Part shown: positions 18,823 to 27,012 of the stretch, piece by piece | Layout of the letters: each line of letters starts with the position of its first letter | How positions within the stretch are numbered: position 1 is the stretch's first letter | Assembly (NCBI RefSeq): GCF_002742635.1 | Contig: NZ_PEGF01000002.1 | Coordinates: 496,001-560,000 of the forward strand | DNA from: Caulobacter sp. X | GTDB lineage: Bacteria > Pseudomonadota > Alphaproteobacteria > Caulobacterales > Caulobacteraceae | DNA length: 64,000 nucleotides | Direction: 5' to 3' | Program-made: the position numbers and the translations under genes | The notes under the pieces: generated by a model | What the model saw: only the letters and a program-made list of their open reading frames with translations | What the model was told of the DNA's origin: nothing | Databases searched by the model: none

Positions 18823-18994
18823 GGGCGGCTATCCTCAATGAAGCCGTCGACGCCCGCCGGAAAGTCCGGCGGCGGAGCGGTAGGTCGACGGTGTGAAAGA
18901 ACGGGCGCGGAACCTAGTCGTCCACAGGCGCGAAGGCAAGGCGCGCCGATTCTGGTGGGGTTAATGGCGCGCCCGTTCCCTCAAATGGAAGCGC

Positions 18995-19402
18995 TCAGGG
19001 CAATTCCACCTTCGGCAGACTGTCCTTGGTCTCGCACAGGAGCTTGCCGGACTTGCCCACCGCGCCGGAGATGTCCTCGATCTTGGCCTCCTTGCGCCAG
19101 CCCTTGGGCAGGCCCTTGGTCCCGTCGAAATCCATGCCCAGGTCCATCCACTTGTCGGCCGCGCAGTCCAGCGCGAACAGCAGGATAGGTCCCTTCGAGG
19201 CGGGCCAGTTCTTATAGGGGCCGTTGGCCTTGCCCTCGGCGATGCGGGTGACGATCAGTCCGGTGGACTGGTCCACGCGGGAGAAGTCCGCGTCGTAATA
19301 GGTCTTGGTTTCCCCTGGCGCCAGTTTCCAGGTCTCGGCGATGGCGGCCGTCGAGACGGCCAGGACCGGTAAGCTAAGCAAACACACTACGAGCCGCTTC
19401 AT
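18995..19402 (-). CDS. Hypothetical secreted protein
   Basis: Not recognised. A 135-residue protein with a clear signal peptide (KRLVVCLLSLPVLAVSTAAIAE) and a mature part of about 112 residues containing two cysteines (in FALDCAADKW and KLLCETK) that could form a disulfide in the periplasm. There is no transmembrane anchor or lipobox. It is a single gene with 86 bp to thiE upstream and 172 bp downstream to the monophosphatase. Confidence 0.65.
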   Translation of the reverse strand: MKRLVVCLLSLPVLAVSTAAIAETWKLAPGETKTYYDADFSRVDQSTGLIVTRIAEGKANGPYKNWPASKGPILLFALDCAADKWMDLGMDFDGTKGLPKGWRKEAKIEDISGAVGKSGKLLCETKDSLPKVELP

Positions 19403-19488
19403 GTCGAGCGCCCTCCCCAGGTTTTGTTCGCTGGAAAGGACGCTAGGCCTGTGTGCGGCGCGTCACAAGGCTGCGCGGGAACCTCGTT

Positions 19489-20145
19489 TTACTTACGGGC
19501 CTCGGCGCGCGCCGTCAGGCCTTCGGCGATGGCGGCGTTCAGGGCGTCGACGGCGACCGCCGGGCCTTCCGGATGGGCCCAGACCCCGGCCGAGACCGCC
19601 AGGAAGTCCGCACCCGCCGTCGCCAGGCCGGCGGCGTTGGCGGCGGTGATCCCGCCGATGGCGACGCACGGCGTCTCCATCGTCTCCTGCCAGATGGTCA
19701 GGATCTCGGGATCGGCGGTGGTCGGGGCGTCCTTGGTCGTGGTCGGGAAGAAGGCGCCGAAGGCGACATAGTCCGCGCCGGCCTCGGAAGCCTCCATCGC
19801 CAGGTGGCGACTGTCGTGGCAGGTGACCCCGATCATCCGCTGGCCCATCAGCTTGCGGGCGTCCTTGTAGGGCATGTCCGACTGGCCGATGTGGACGCCG
19901 TCGACGGCGAGGCGGGCGGCCAGGTCGGGGCGATCGTTTAGGATCACGGCCACGTCGCGCGCCTGGGCGATCGGCGCCAGGGCGTCGACGGCGGCGGCCA
20001 CGACGTCGTCCGGCGCGTCCTTCAGTCGGATCTGCAGCGCGGCGACGTCGCCGCCTTCCAGGGCCTGGGCCAGCGTCCGGCCGAACGCGGCCAGGTCGGG
20101 CAGGGCGGGCGGGGTGATCAGATAGAGGCGGCAGTCGAGCGTCAT
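19489..20145 (-). CDS. thiE: Thiamine phosphate synthase
   Basis: Joins HMP pyrophosphate and thiazole phosphate to thiamine phosphate. The 218 residues form a TIM barrel with recognisable segments [26 protein letters not shown] and CVAIGGI. No other thi gene is adjacent and no TPP riboswitch is evident upstream; thiD lies 39 kb away in this window. It is divergent from bfd with an inverted repeat in the spacer. It could be a second ThiE paralogue rather than the main one. Confidence 0.88.
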   Translation of the reverse strand: MTLDCRLYLITPPALPDLAAFGRTLAQALEGGDVAALQIRLKDAPDDVVAAAVDALAPIAQARDVAVILNDRPDLAARLAVDGVHIGQSDMPYKDARKLMGQRMIGVTCHDSRHLAMEASEAGADYVAFGAFFPTTTKDAPTTADPEILTIWQETMETPCVAIGGITAANAAGLATAGADFLAVSAGVWAHPEGPAVAVDALNAAIAEGLTARAEARK

Positions 20146-20181
20146 GCGCTGGCTTTAGGCTAAATCGGCTCGCGAGAGTAG

Positions 20182-20301
20182 ATGCTCCCCCGCGATGCGG
20201 GGGAGCTGTCGCGGAGCGACTGAGGGGGCAAGTGCTGTCTAGGACCAGCTAGCCCCCTCCGGCCCTCTGGGCCACCTCCCCCGCATCGCGGGGGAGGATC
20301 A
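20182..20301. repeat. Intergenic inverted repeat, family B, in a divergent promoter region
   Basis: Arms ATGCTCCCCCGCGATGCGGG and the mirror CCCGCATCGCGGGGGAGGAT enclose a spacer with GAGGGGGC and GCCCCCTC. Related to the element at 17875 by the AGCCCCCTCC inner part. Unlike the others it lies between divergent genes (thiE and bfd), so it is in the 5' regions of both. Confidence 0.85.
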
Positions 20302-20348
20302 TTCGTCGCAATGCGAGTCAGTTGCAAAACGCCCCGCGTTAAGCTAGA

Positions 20349-20363
20349 TGAGAATGAAACTCA
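20349..20363. promoter_or_regulatory. Fur-like box upstream of bfd
   Basis: TGAGAATGAAACTCA has the 7-1-7 form of the iron-response operator; it matches the ideal TGAGAAT-N-ATTCTCA at all but two positions. It sits 20 bases before the bfd start codon, fitting iron control of the bfd-bfr pair. The identification is by pattern only. Confidence 0.6.
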
Positions 20364-20382
20364 TTCGGTAGGGCGTTCTTCC

Positions 20383-20568
20383 TTGTACGTCTGCAATTGT
20401 AACGGCATCCGCGAGCGCCAAGTGCGCGCCGCGATCGACGCCGGCGCCCAGCGCCCGGTGGAGATCTTCCGTCATCACGGCTGCCAGGCGCAGTGCGCCA
20501 AATGCGTGTGCGAGATGCGCCAGATGATCCAGGAAAGCCGCGAGGCCCTGGCTTACGCCGCCGAATAG
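20383..20568 (+). CDS. bfd: Bacterioferritin-associated ferredoxin
   Basis: Small [2Fe-2S] protein that donates electrons to bacterioferritin for iron release. Starting at the TTG at 20383 gives 61 residues beginning MYVCNCNG, with C4, C6, C38 and C41 as the expected cluster ligands and extra C34 and C43. An in-frame upstream start at 20311 would place the Fur-like box inside the coding region, and the family always starts just before VCNCNG, so the short form is preferred. It is followed 111 bp later by bfr. Confidence 0.9.
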   Translation: MYVCNCNGIRERQVRAAIDAGAQRPVEIFRHHGCQAQCAKCVCEMRQMIQESREALAYAAE

Positions 20569-20679
20569 GCGACGCATCCACGACTTTTCGTGAGACCGCG
20601 AGACAGTCGCAGACAATCCTGTTGAAGCCGCTTCCGGCCTGCTTCAGGTTCGCCCGAAGACGAATCCTAGGAGGCCGCC

Positions 20680-21162
20680 ATGCAGGGCGATCCCGGCATC
20701 ATCCGACTGCTCAACGCGGTGCTCACCAACGAGCTGACGGCGGTCAACCAGTACTTCTTGCACGCGCGGATGTACGACAACTGGGGCTTCAAGCGCCTCG
20801 GCAAGATCACCTATGACGAGTCGATCGGCGAGATGAAGCACGCCGACATGCTGATCAACCGCATCCTGTTCCTGGAAGGGCTTCCGAACCTCCAGGATCT
20901 GCACAAGCTGAAGATCGGCGAGACGGTCCCCGAATGCCTGAACGCCGACCTGCAGGTCGAGCTGGGCGGTCGCGAGACCCTGATCCCCGGCATCGTCCAG
21001 TGCGAGCAGGCCCGCGACTATGTCAGCCGCGAGCTGCTGCGCGAGATCCTCAGCGACACCGAGGAGCATATCGACTTCCTCGAGACCCAGCTGTCGCTGG
21101 TCAAGTCGCTGGGCGAAGCCAACTACCTGCAGTCGGCCATGGGCGAGCTGCCGTCGTCGTAG
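20680..21162 (+). CDS. bfr: Bacterioferritin
   Basis: Iron storage 24-mer with ferroxidase centre. The 160-residue protein has E18, E51, H54, E94 and H130 at the usual ferroxidase positions and M52 as the heme ligand. The residue in the place of the usual E127 reads as Thr, with Glu at 128 and 129 (DTEEHIDFLE). A strong AGGAGG ribosome site precedes the ATG. It is paired with bfd, and both probably respond to iron through the box upstream of bfd. Confidence 0.95.
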   Translation: MQGDPGIIRLLNAVLTNELTAVNQYFLHARMYDNWGFKRLGKITYDESIGEMKHADMLINRILFLEGLPNLQDLHKLKIGETVPECLNADLQVELGGRETLIPGIVQCEQARDYVSRELLREILSDTEEHIDFLETQLSLVKSLGEANYLQSAMGELPSS

Positions 21163-21168
21163 CCGCGC

Positions 21169-21684
21169 CTAGACCGGCCGCCGCATGAACAGGCGCGCGC
21201 GCTCGTCGAGACCGCGCGCCTCGTGCTCCCGGCGAACCGCGAGCAAGGCGTCCGAGAGCGCGACGTCGGCGATATCCACGAAGCCCAGACGCCGATAGTA
21301 CGGGGCGTTCCACGGCACGTCGCGAAACGTCGAGAGCGTCAGGCGCGCCAGTCCCGCGCTCGCCGCGCGTTCCGCCACGGCGTCGATCAGGGCCGCGCCT
21401 ATGCGCCGACCCTCGAACGTGGGCGCCACGTCGATCTGCTCGATATAAAGGCTGTCCTCCAGCGGGCGAAACATCACGAAGGCCGCGAGCGTCCCGTCCA
21501 TCAGCGCCGCCAGAAGGCCACCCGCCGCGATGCGGTCGGCCAGCACGCTCGCGGGCGTGGGATCGTCGGCGGCCAGGGCGTCCATCACGCCCAGGAAGCG
21601 TCGCGAGGACGCGCGCTCCAGATCACGGATCGCGTCGATCTCGGTCTCCAGGGCGGGGCGGATGGCGAGCGTCATGCCCGCCAC
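21169..21684 (-). CDS. GNAT family N-acetyltransferase
   Basis: Predicted acetyltransferase, 171 residues, single GNAT domain. The acetyl-CoA binding segment reads FEGRRIGAALIDAVAERAA (about 90-108), followed by LTLSTFRDVPWNAPYYRRLGF, typical of the small-molecule branch. The substrate is unknown. Its end is 7 bp from the end of convergent bfr, and the chemoreceptor gene lies just upstream in the same direction with 30 bp between. Confidence 0.85.
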   Translation of the reverse strand: MAGMTLAIRPALETEIDAIRDLERASSRRFLGVMDALAADDPTPASVLADRIAAGGLLAALMDGTLAAFVMFRPLEDSLYIEQIDVAPTFEGRRIGAALIDAVAERAASAGLARLTLSTFRDVPWNAPYYRRLGFVDIADVALSDALLAVRREHEARGLDERARLFMRRPV

Positions 21685-21714
21685 CGTATCCGAGGCCCCT
21701 GTCGAGGCGAAGCG

Positions 21715-23520
21715 TCAGGCGGCCGCGCGCTGCTCGGGCTGATCGTCGAACTTCTCGACCAGTTCGCCCAGGCGCGAGGCTTCGCCCTTCAGCGAATGCG
21801 CGGCGGCGGTGGTCTGCTCGACCATGGCCGCGTTCTGCTGGGTCATCTGGTCCATCTGGTTCACGGCGCTGTTGAGCTGGCCGAGACTCGTGGCCTGCTC
21901 CTTCGCGGCGGTGGCGATCTCGGCGACCAGCTCGGAGATGTCGCTGACGCGCTGGATGATGCTGCCCAGGGCCGTGCCGGTGCGGTCGACCAGGGTGACG
22001 CCGACCTCCACCTTGTCGGTGGCGGCGCCGATCAGGACCTTGATCTCCTTGGCGGCCTCGGCCGAGCGCTGGGCCAGGGCCCGGACTTCCTGCGCGACCA
22101 CGGCGAAGCCCTTGCCGCTCTCGCCGGCGCGAGCGGCCTCAACGCCGGCGTTCAGGGCCAAGAGGTTGGTCTGGAAGGCGATCTCGTCGATCACCCCGAT
22201 GATCTGGCCGATCTGGGACGAGGCGGTCTCGATCTCGCGCACGGCGATGACGGCGTCGCGCACCGACACCTCGGTCGCGCGGGCCTCCTCGCGAGCGGCG
22301 TCGACCATGCCGTTGGCGCGGCCGGCGCTGTCGGCGGCTTGACGCACGGCGCCGGTGATTTCGTTGAGGGCCGCCGCGGTCTCTTCCAGGCTGGCGGCCT
22401 GCTGTTCGGTCCGGCGCGACAGGTCGTCGGCGGCCTGGGCGATCTCGGCCGCGCCGACATGGACGCCGCGCGAGGAGGTCCCGATGTCGCCGAGCGTGGC
22501 GTTCAGGGTCTCGGCGGTGGCGTTGAAGTCGTGACGCAGGCGCTCGTAATCGGCGTGGAAGGCCTTGTTCAGGCGCACGCCAATGTGGCCGCCGGCAAGG
22601 CGCGCGAGGCCCTGGGCCAGGCCGTCCATGGCCTCGCGGCGGGCTTCCTCGGCGGCGCGTCGCTCGGCTTCGGCCGCGGCGCGATTGTGCTCGGCGTCCA
22701 GGCGGGCCTGGTCCTCGCGGTCGCGCATCGCCCGACGTTCGAGCGCGGCCTCACGGAAGACGGCGATGGACTTGGCCATTTCGCCCAGCTCGTCCGAGCG
22801 CTTGGCGAAGGGGACCTCGCTGTCGTAGTCGCCCTTGGCCAGCTTGGCCATGTAGGCGGTGATGGCTTCGATCGGACGCACGACGGCGCGGCGCATGGCC
22901 CAGATGCCGCCGAAGATCAGCGCGCCCAACAGCAGCGTGAGCCCAGCCATGAGGCCCAGGTCCCAAAACTGCTTGCGATGCGCAAAGGCCTCGATGGCGG
23001 CGTTATCGGCCGCGATGACCGGCGTGGCCTTGTCGACCTGGGCGCGGTGGGCCGCATAGGTGGTCTTCAGCTCGGCATAGGCCGCGTCGGCCGTCGCCTG
23101 ATCGCCGGCCTCGACGGCGGCGACCAGTCGGTCGGCGGCGCCCAGCATCGCCTTGGCATGGGTGTCGGAGTCGACGAGCAGGATCTGCTTCACCTGCGGA
23201 TCGACGTCCGTCGTGCGCCAAAAGCTGGTGCGCGCCTCGTATTCGCCGCGCAGGCGCTTGATCTCGCCGGCGGCCCAGCGGGCGGAGTCCGGCGTGCGAG
23301 TGAAATAGGCGGTCTGGGCGTCGAGATAGGCCTCGATCACGTACATCGGCGGCGGCAGGATGTCGGCGGTCAGGTCCTTGCCGGCGACGATCTCGCGGTA
23401 CAGCGGTCCGCCGACGCGCTGGTTGGCGATCGCGTTCCACGAGCCCGCGGTCAACAGCACCAGGCCCACGGCCAAGGCCGCGCCAAACAGGCTCATGGCT
23501 CCGGACAACTTGAGACGCAT
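21715..23520 (-). CDS. Methyl-accepting chemotaxis protein
   Basis: Transmembrane chemoreceptor that controls CheA. In 601 residues: a signal-anchor helix at the N-terminus, a helical periplasmic sensor of about 150 residues, a second helix ([20 protein letters not shown]), HAMP ([20 protein letters not shown]), a long helical linker, a second HAMP-like stretch and the signalling hairpin with [22 protein letters not shown]. The C-terminus, QRAAA, lacks the NWETF-type tether. I chose the ATG at 23520 after a GGGGGGAG ribosome site; an upstream start at 23559 adds residues without a ribosome site. The ligand is unknown. Confidence 0.93.
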   Translation of the reverse strand: MRLKLSGAMSLFGAALAVGLVLLTAGSWNAIANQRVGGPLYREIVAGKDLTADILPPPMYVIEAYLDAQTAYFTRTPDSARWAAGEIKRLRGEYEARTSFWRTTDVDPQVKQILLVDSDTHAKAMLGAADRLVAAVEAGDQATADAAYAELKTTYAAHRAQVDKATPVIAADNAAIEAFAHRKQFWDLGLMAGLTLLLGALIFGGIWAMRRAVVRPIEAITAYMAKLAKGDYDSEVPFAKRSDELGEMAKSIAVFREAALERRAMRDREDQARLDAEHNRAAAEAERRAAEEARREAMDGLAQGLARLAGGHIGVRLNKAFHADYERLRHDFNATAETLNATLGDIGTSSRGVHVGAAEIAQAADDLSRRTEQQAASLEETAAALNEITGAVRQAADSAGRANGMVDAAREEARATEVSVRDAVIAVREIETASSQIGQIIGVIDEIAFQTNLLALNAGVEAARAGESGKGFAVVAQEVRALAQRSAEAAKEIKVLIGAATDKVEVGVTLVDRTGTALGSIIQRVSDISELVAEIATAAKEQATSLGQLNSAVNQMDQMTQQNAAMVEQTTAAAHSLKGEASRLGELVEKFDDQPEQRAAA

Positions 23521-23848
23521 AACGCCCACTCCCCCCAAACAGAGGTCTAGAAACGCCATAGCAGGCGTGAACCGCGCCTTAATCGCTCAAGCTGCCTACT
23601 CAGAATGGGGTGCTTTGCGCATGCGCAACCGTTTTTGGCGCAAGGTTTTTCCTATCAGCGGCCCGAGTCTGCGGCGAATTGACGCAGGGGGCGGCCACGC
23701 TTTTCGAGGCGGCTGTCCGAGGCCGCCGACGCGCCATTTTCGGGTGGCGCATCGTCAGGATCGCGCCATGATGAGGCGAGCCCGGTCGCCCTGGAACCAA
23801 GGCTTCAACTGGGCTGTTTGACCTTCGAGTTCAACAGGGAGTTCCGCC
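23521..23848. other. 328-bp divergent intergenic region, chemoreceptor / TspO-like gene
   Basis: No convincing coding region on either strand. It is the shared upstream region of the chemoreceptor and the TspO-like gene. The one clear signal is a perfect 14-bp palindrome, TTGCGCATGCGCAA, at 23615-23628, followed by two T-runs. I see no recognisable promoter consensus. Confidence 0.6.
23615..23628. promoter_or_regulatory. Perfect 14-bp palindrome upstream of the chemoreceptor gene
   Basis: TTGCGCATGCGCAA reads the same on both strands. A partial copy, TTGGCGCAA, follows at about 23634. It is about 95 bp before the chemoreceptor start and could be a regulator site. No regulator gene is adjacent. 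Confidence 0.4.
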
Positions 23849-24424
23849 ATGCACATCGCCCACGGAAAGTCGCGCGAGCGCGCTCTGGCCGGCCGCGAGG
23901 CGTTCGAGCTGGAGCAACGGAAGGACTTCCATCCGGTCGGCCAGATCGCCGTTGGCGCGGCGCTCGCCAGCGGCGCCATCATCGCGGCGCTGGTCATGGG
24001 CCGGCGGCACGAGAAGGTGCTGGACGACGAGATGTACGCCGTCGAGTTCGCCGAGATGCACGAGCCGGTGGCCCACCAGCCCAAGCCCCTGACCAGCCTG
24101 CTGTTGCCGCCGCTGTTCATCGCCATGACGCTGTCTGGCCTGCGCACCTGGAACGCGCCGTCCAGCCCGGCCCGCACCCGCGCCTTGACGATCTGGAGCC
24201 TGGTGCAGGGCTTCAACGCCCTGTGGCTGGGCCTGGGCGCCAAGCGCCTGGGCGGTCAGCTAAGCGCCGCGACCGCGTCGCTGGCGGCGTCGGCGGCCTA
24301 TGCGATCGAGGCGCGCAAGGTCGGCGGCGGCACGGCGCCCGACCTCGGCTGGGTCGGCCTGGCCAACGCCCTGAGCTCGCAGCTGTGGCGCAAGCCCGTG
24401 CCCCGCGCGCCGACGATCCACTAG
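23849..24424 (+). CDS. TspO/MBR-like integral membrane protein
   Basis: A 191-residue membrane protein with a hydrophilic 30-residue N-terminus and about five hydrophobic helices. The second half matches the tryptophan-rich sensory protein pattern: TIWSLVQGFNALWLGLGAKRL (W-x5-Q-x2-FN-x-LW) and PDLGWVGLANALSSQLW in the place of the usual PYLxW-x-x-x-A-x-x-LN. TspO proteins bind porphyrins and affect stress responses. The match is by eye and divergent, so the assignment is tentative. It converges on the bufD gene with only 10 bp between. Confidence 0.5.
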   Translation: MHIAHGKSRERALAGREAFELEQRKDFHPVGQIAVGAALASGAIIAALVMGRRHEKVLDDEMYAVEFAEMHEPVAHQPKPLTSLLLPPLFIAMTLSGLRTWNAPSSPARTRALTIWSLVQGFNALWLGLGAKRLGGQLSAATASLAASAAYAIEARKVGGGTAPDLGWVGLANALSSQLWRKPVPRAPTIH

Positions 24425-24434
24425 CCCCAGGGGC

Positions 24435-24887
24435 TCAAGGGATCTTCAGCAGCCGATCCAGTCCGAACCGACCGCCGCCGCGCGCGATCAGCGGCAGCAG
24501 CAGGCCCGCCCAGGACAGGTGGGTCGGCCAGGCGTCGGGATAGACGAAGATCTCGATCACCGCCGTCATGCCCAGGAAGGCCAAGGCCGAGAAACGGGTA
24601 AAGAGGCCCAGCACCAGCAGGATCGAGAACAGGTGTTCCGAATAGGTCGCCGCGTGGGCCGCGATGTCGGGCGGCAGCAGCGGCACGTGGTACTCGCTCT
24701 CGAACAGGTCGTAGGTCCCGTCCGTGATGTGCAGGATGCCGTCCACCTTGGTGCGGCCCGACAGGAAGAAGACGCTGGCGATCCCCAGACGGGCGACCAG
24801 TAGCAGCAGGTCCTCGGGCAGCAGCTTTTCAGCGGTGCGGGCGAGCAGGGTCATCGGCGCGCGCAGCGCCGTCGAAAAGTCGGTCAT
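24435..24887 (-). CDS. bufD: DoxX family membrane protein of the metallophore operon
   Basis: Four-helix DoxX-type membrane protein, 150 residues, with the family start [20 protein letters not shown] and the [18 protein letters not shown] stretch. It is the last gene of a minus-strand operon of DUF2282, DUF692, DUF2063 and DoxX genes, the layout known as gig (gold-induced genes) or buf (bufferin) operons. It starts 12 bp after the bufC stop. Its job is unproven; DoxX proteins often serve membrane redox steps. The buf symbol is by operon context. Confidence 0.85.
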   Translation of the reverse strand: MTDFSTALRAPMTLLARTAEKLLPEDLLLLVARLGIASVFFLSGRTKVDGILHITDGTYDLFESEYHVPLLPPDIAAHAATYSEHLFSILLVLGLFTRFSALAFLGMTAVIEIFVYPDAWPTHLSWAGLLLPLIARGGGRFGLDRLLKIP

Positions 24888-24899
24888 CGGGATGGTCCT

Positions 24900-25646
24900 C
24901 TAGGGTGAGCCGGCGAAGACGCCGTCGGCGATCAGGGCGGCGAAAAGCGGAGCGAACGGGGTGTCGGGATCGGCGGTCGCGGCGGCTTGAGCGGCCTCGC
25001 CCGCCGAAAGGCCGTCGCGGCAGGCGCTCAGGAAAGCGGTCTCGGCGGCGCCGACGACGCGGCTGGCGACGGCCTGACCCTGGCGGACCAGCAGCAGGGT
25101 CTCGGGCGTCTCGGCAAGCTCGAGGTCCTCCACGCCGTCGCGGGCCGCGCGCCACAGGCTGGGCAGGCCGGCGTCGAAGGCGGCGAAGCGGACGCTGGGG
25201 TGAAGCGGCAGGCGCGTCTCGGCCAGGACTTCCGGCGCGAGGCGAGACAGCGCGTCGGCTTGCAGAGGCGGCGCCTCGGCGGCGAACAGCGCCTCGGTCC
25301 ACAGGCGATCGAGGTGGGCGATGCCCGCGAGGTAGGGCAGATCGGCGGCTGGCGGGAAGCGCTCCAGCCAGGCCGGGAAGCCCTCGCCGTAGTTCAGCAA
25401 AGCGGCGGTGGTCGGCGGCGCCTCGCGGGCGAACAGCGCGGCGGCGGCGCGAAACCAGTCCTCGCCGACCATCGCCTGGACGGTCGGAAAGTTGGCGGCC
25501 AGGGCGTCGACGCAGCCCTTGGCGATCGTGTTGCGATAGACCGAGAGGCCGGGGTGTTCTCCCTCGTCCAGCCACGGCGACAGGGCCGCGCGCTGGCCGC
25601 CGATCGCGGCGACGAACGCGTCCTGGAAATCGAGCAGCTCAGGCAT
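24900..25646 (-). CDS. bufC: DUF2063 protein, partner of the MNIO enzyme
   Basis: 248-residue DUF2063/HvfC-type protein, with the N-terminal segment LLDFQDAFVAAIGG and SVYRNTIAKGCVDALAANFPTVQAMVGEDWF characteristic of the family. Known members act as recognition partners for DUF692 oxidases that modify cysteines of a small precursor. Its start overlaps the end of the DUF692 gene by 8 bases, so the two are translationally coupled and likely form a complex. Confidence 0.88.
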   Translation of the reverse strand: MPELLDFQDAFVAAIGGQRAALSPWLDEGEHPGLSVYRNTIAKGCVDALAANFPTVQAMVGEDWFRAAAALFAREAPPTTAALLNYGEGFPAWLERFPPAADLPYLAGIAHLDRLWTEALFAAEAPPLQADALSRLAPEVLAETRLPLHPSVRFAAFDAGLPSLWRAARDGVEDLELAETPETLLLVRQGQAVASRVVGAAETAFLSACRDGLSAGEAAQAAATADPDTPFAPLFAALIADGVFAGSP

Positions 25647-26466
25647 CGACCCTCTCCAGGGCGGAGAGCTCGGCGGCGGCGCGGTCGCGCTCGGCCATCA
25701 GCGTGGCGAAAGCCGGGATGTCGTCATCACGCTCAATGAGCGTCGGGCGCGGGCCAATGCGGCGGATCAGGCGACGGTAGAGGGTCCAGACGGTCTCGGC
25801 CACCGGCGCGCCGTGGGTGTCGATCAGCAGGCCCGAGCCGCCTTCGTCGGGGCCGTGCCCCGCCAGATGGATCTCGCCGATCGCCTCGGCCGGCAGGGCG
25901 TCGAGATAGGCTTCGGCGCCGTAGCCGAGATTGCTGGCGCTGACGAAGACGTTGTTGACATCGACCAGCAGGCCGCAGCCGGTGCGTGCGACCAGGGCCT
26001 TCAGGAAGTCGACCTCGTCGAGGTCGTGGCCCGTCAGCGGCAAATAAAGGGACGGGTTCTCGATCAGCACGCGGCGACCCAGGGCCTCCTGCATCTGGTC
26101 GATATTGTCGGCGATGCGCGCCAGCGCCGCGTTCGTGCGGGGAAAGGGCAGCAGGTCGGGTTGGTGCGTTCCCCGATGGGTCGACCAGGCCAGGTGCTCG
26201 GAGACGACGAACGGTTCGAACCGGTCGACCAGGCGCTTCAGGGCGGCCAAGTGATCCCGGTCCGGGTCGGCGTCGGCGGCCAACGACAGGCCCACGCCGT
26301 GCAGAGAGAGCGGCCGGCGCTGCCGGATCGCCTCCAGCGCCGCGAGCCTCGGGCCGCCAGCCGACATGTAGTTCTCTGGATGGACCTCGAACCACAGGCC
26401 GCTCGCCGTCGCCGCCAGGGCGTCGGCATAGTGCTCGGGTTTCAGGCCAAGGCCGGCGGTGATCAT
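25639..26466 (-). CDS. bufB: DUF692 multinuclear non-heme iron oxidase (MNIO)
   Basis: Predicted iron enzyme that modifies cysteines of the bufA precursor (thiooxazole formation in characterised bufferins). The 275 residues form a TIM-barrel type protein with histidine and acidic metal ligands in LHGVGLSL, VSEHLAW, LLVDVNNVFVSASN and EIHLAGHGPDE. I chose the ATG at 26466; a GTG three codons earlier is possible. A 117-bp spacer containing a strong hairpin separates it from bufA, an arrangement that would lower its expression relative to the precursor. Confidence 0.9.
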   Translation of the reverse strand: MITAGLGLKPEHYADALAATASGLWFEVHPENYMSAGGPRLAALEAIRQRRPLSLHGVGLSLAADADPDRDHLAALKRLVDRFEPFVVSEHLAWSTHRGTHQPDLLPFPRTNAALARIADNIDQMQEALGRRVLIENPSLYLPLTGHDLDEVDFLKALVARTGCGLLVDVNNVFVSASNLGYGAEAYLDALPAEAIGEIHLAGHGPDEGGSGLLIDTHGAPVAETVWTLYRRLIRRIGPRPTLIERDDDIPAFATLMAERDRAAAELSALERVDA

Positions 26467-26521
26467 GGGAGGCACGAGCGCTGCTGTGGGGAGAGGGGCC
26501 CGCCGCCGACGAGGTCGCTGT

Positions 26522-26555
26522 AGGTCCGCGCGATGTGGGGGGAGGCGCGGGACCT
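26522..26555 (-). promoter_or_regulatory. Hairpin between bufA and bufB
   Basis: AGGTCCGCGC (26522-26531) pairs with GCGCGGGACCT (26545-26555) with one bulged base and a 13-base loop. There is no T-run, so it looks like a processing or attenuation stem that would protect the bufA message and reduce readthrough into bufB, rather than a full terminator. Confidence 0.5.
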
Positions 26556-26583
26556 GCGAACGCCGGCGGCGGGTTGGCGGGGC

Positions 26584-26862
26584 TTAGGCCTTCGGCGTCA
26601 GCGAACCCATGCCCTTGGGGGTCTTCATCGTGACGCAGGTGCCCTTCGGCACGTGCTTCCAGGCGTCGCCCTGGTAGTCGACCTTGGAGGTGCCGGCGCA
26701 CGAGGTGCCCGCGCCCGCCTTGCAGTCGTTCTGGCCGGCCTTGGCCACGCCGTAGCACTTTTCGCTGTCGTTCTTGGCCTTATGGTCGTCGGCGGCGGCC
26801 ATCGAGACGCCGGCGCTCAGAGCGATGATGGCGGCGAGGGCCGCGGAAGCGGTGCGGTTCAT
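26584..26862 (-). CDS. bufA: Bufferin-type metallophore precursor (DUF2282)
   Basis: Small exported peptide precursor, 92 residues. A Sec signal peptide (about 1-24, ending SMAAA) leads into a mature peptide with four cysteines, C36, C47, C55 and C76, in [23 protein letters not shown] and PKGTC, the DUF2282 pattern. In characterised systems an MNIO enzyme modifies the central cysteines and the peptide binds copper in the periplasm. I chose the ATG at 26862; a longer frame to 26964 would cover the promoter. It is first in the operon, behind a sigF-type promoter. Confidence 0.92.
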   Translation of the reverse strand: MNRTASAALAAIIALSAGVSMAAADDHKAKNDSEKCYGVAKAGQNDCKAGAGTSCAGTSKVDYQGDAWKHVPKGTCVTMKTPKGMGSLTPKA

Positions 26863-26922
26863 GGGAGTTCTCCTAAGCGTTTCGCGCCGAGGCGGCTCTA
26901 TCACCGCTCGGTCGTGGGGAAG

Positions 26923-26948
26923 TACGAAGCGGAACCATTCGAGGTTAC
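26923..26948 (-). promoter_or_regulatory. SigF-type promoter for the buf operon
   Basis: On the minus strand, GTAACC (complement of 26943-26948), a 16-base spacer and CGTA (complement of 26923-26926). This nearly matches the Caulobacter sigF consensus GTAACC-N16-CGAA and leaves a leader of about 55 bases before bufA. Confidence 0.75.
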
Positions 26949-27012
26949 ACCGGTCGGCGAACAAATTTTCGACCGATCTTCCGGGGCAGGTTCCGGCGGC
27001 GGCGACGGGTGT

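Noticed and set aside
23600..23800. 66-codon frame on the minus strand in the chemoreceptor spacer
   Set aside because: No ribosome site, atypical composition and no recognisable feature.
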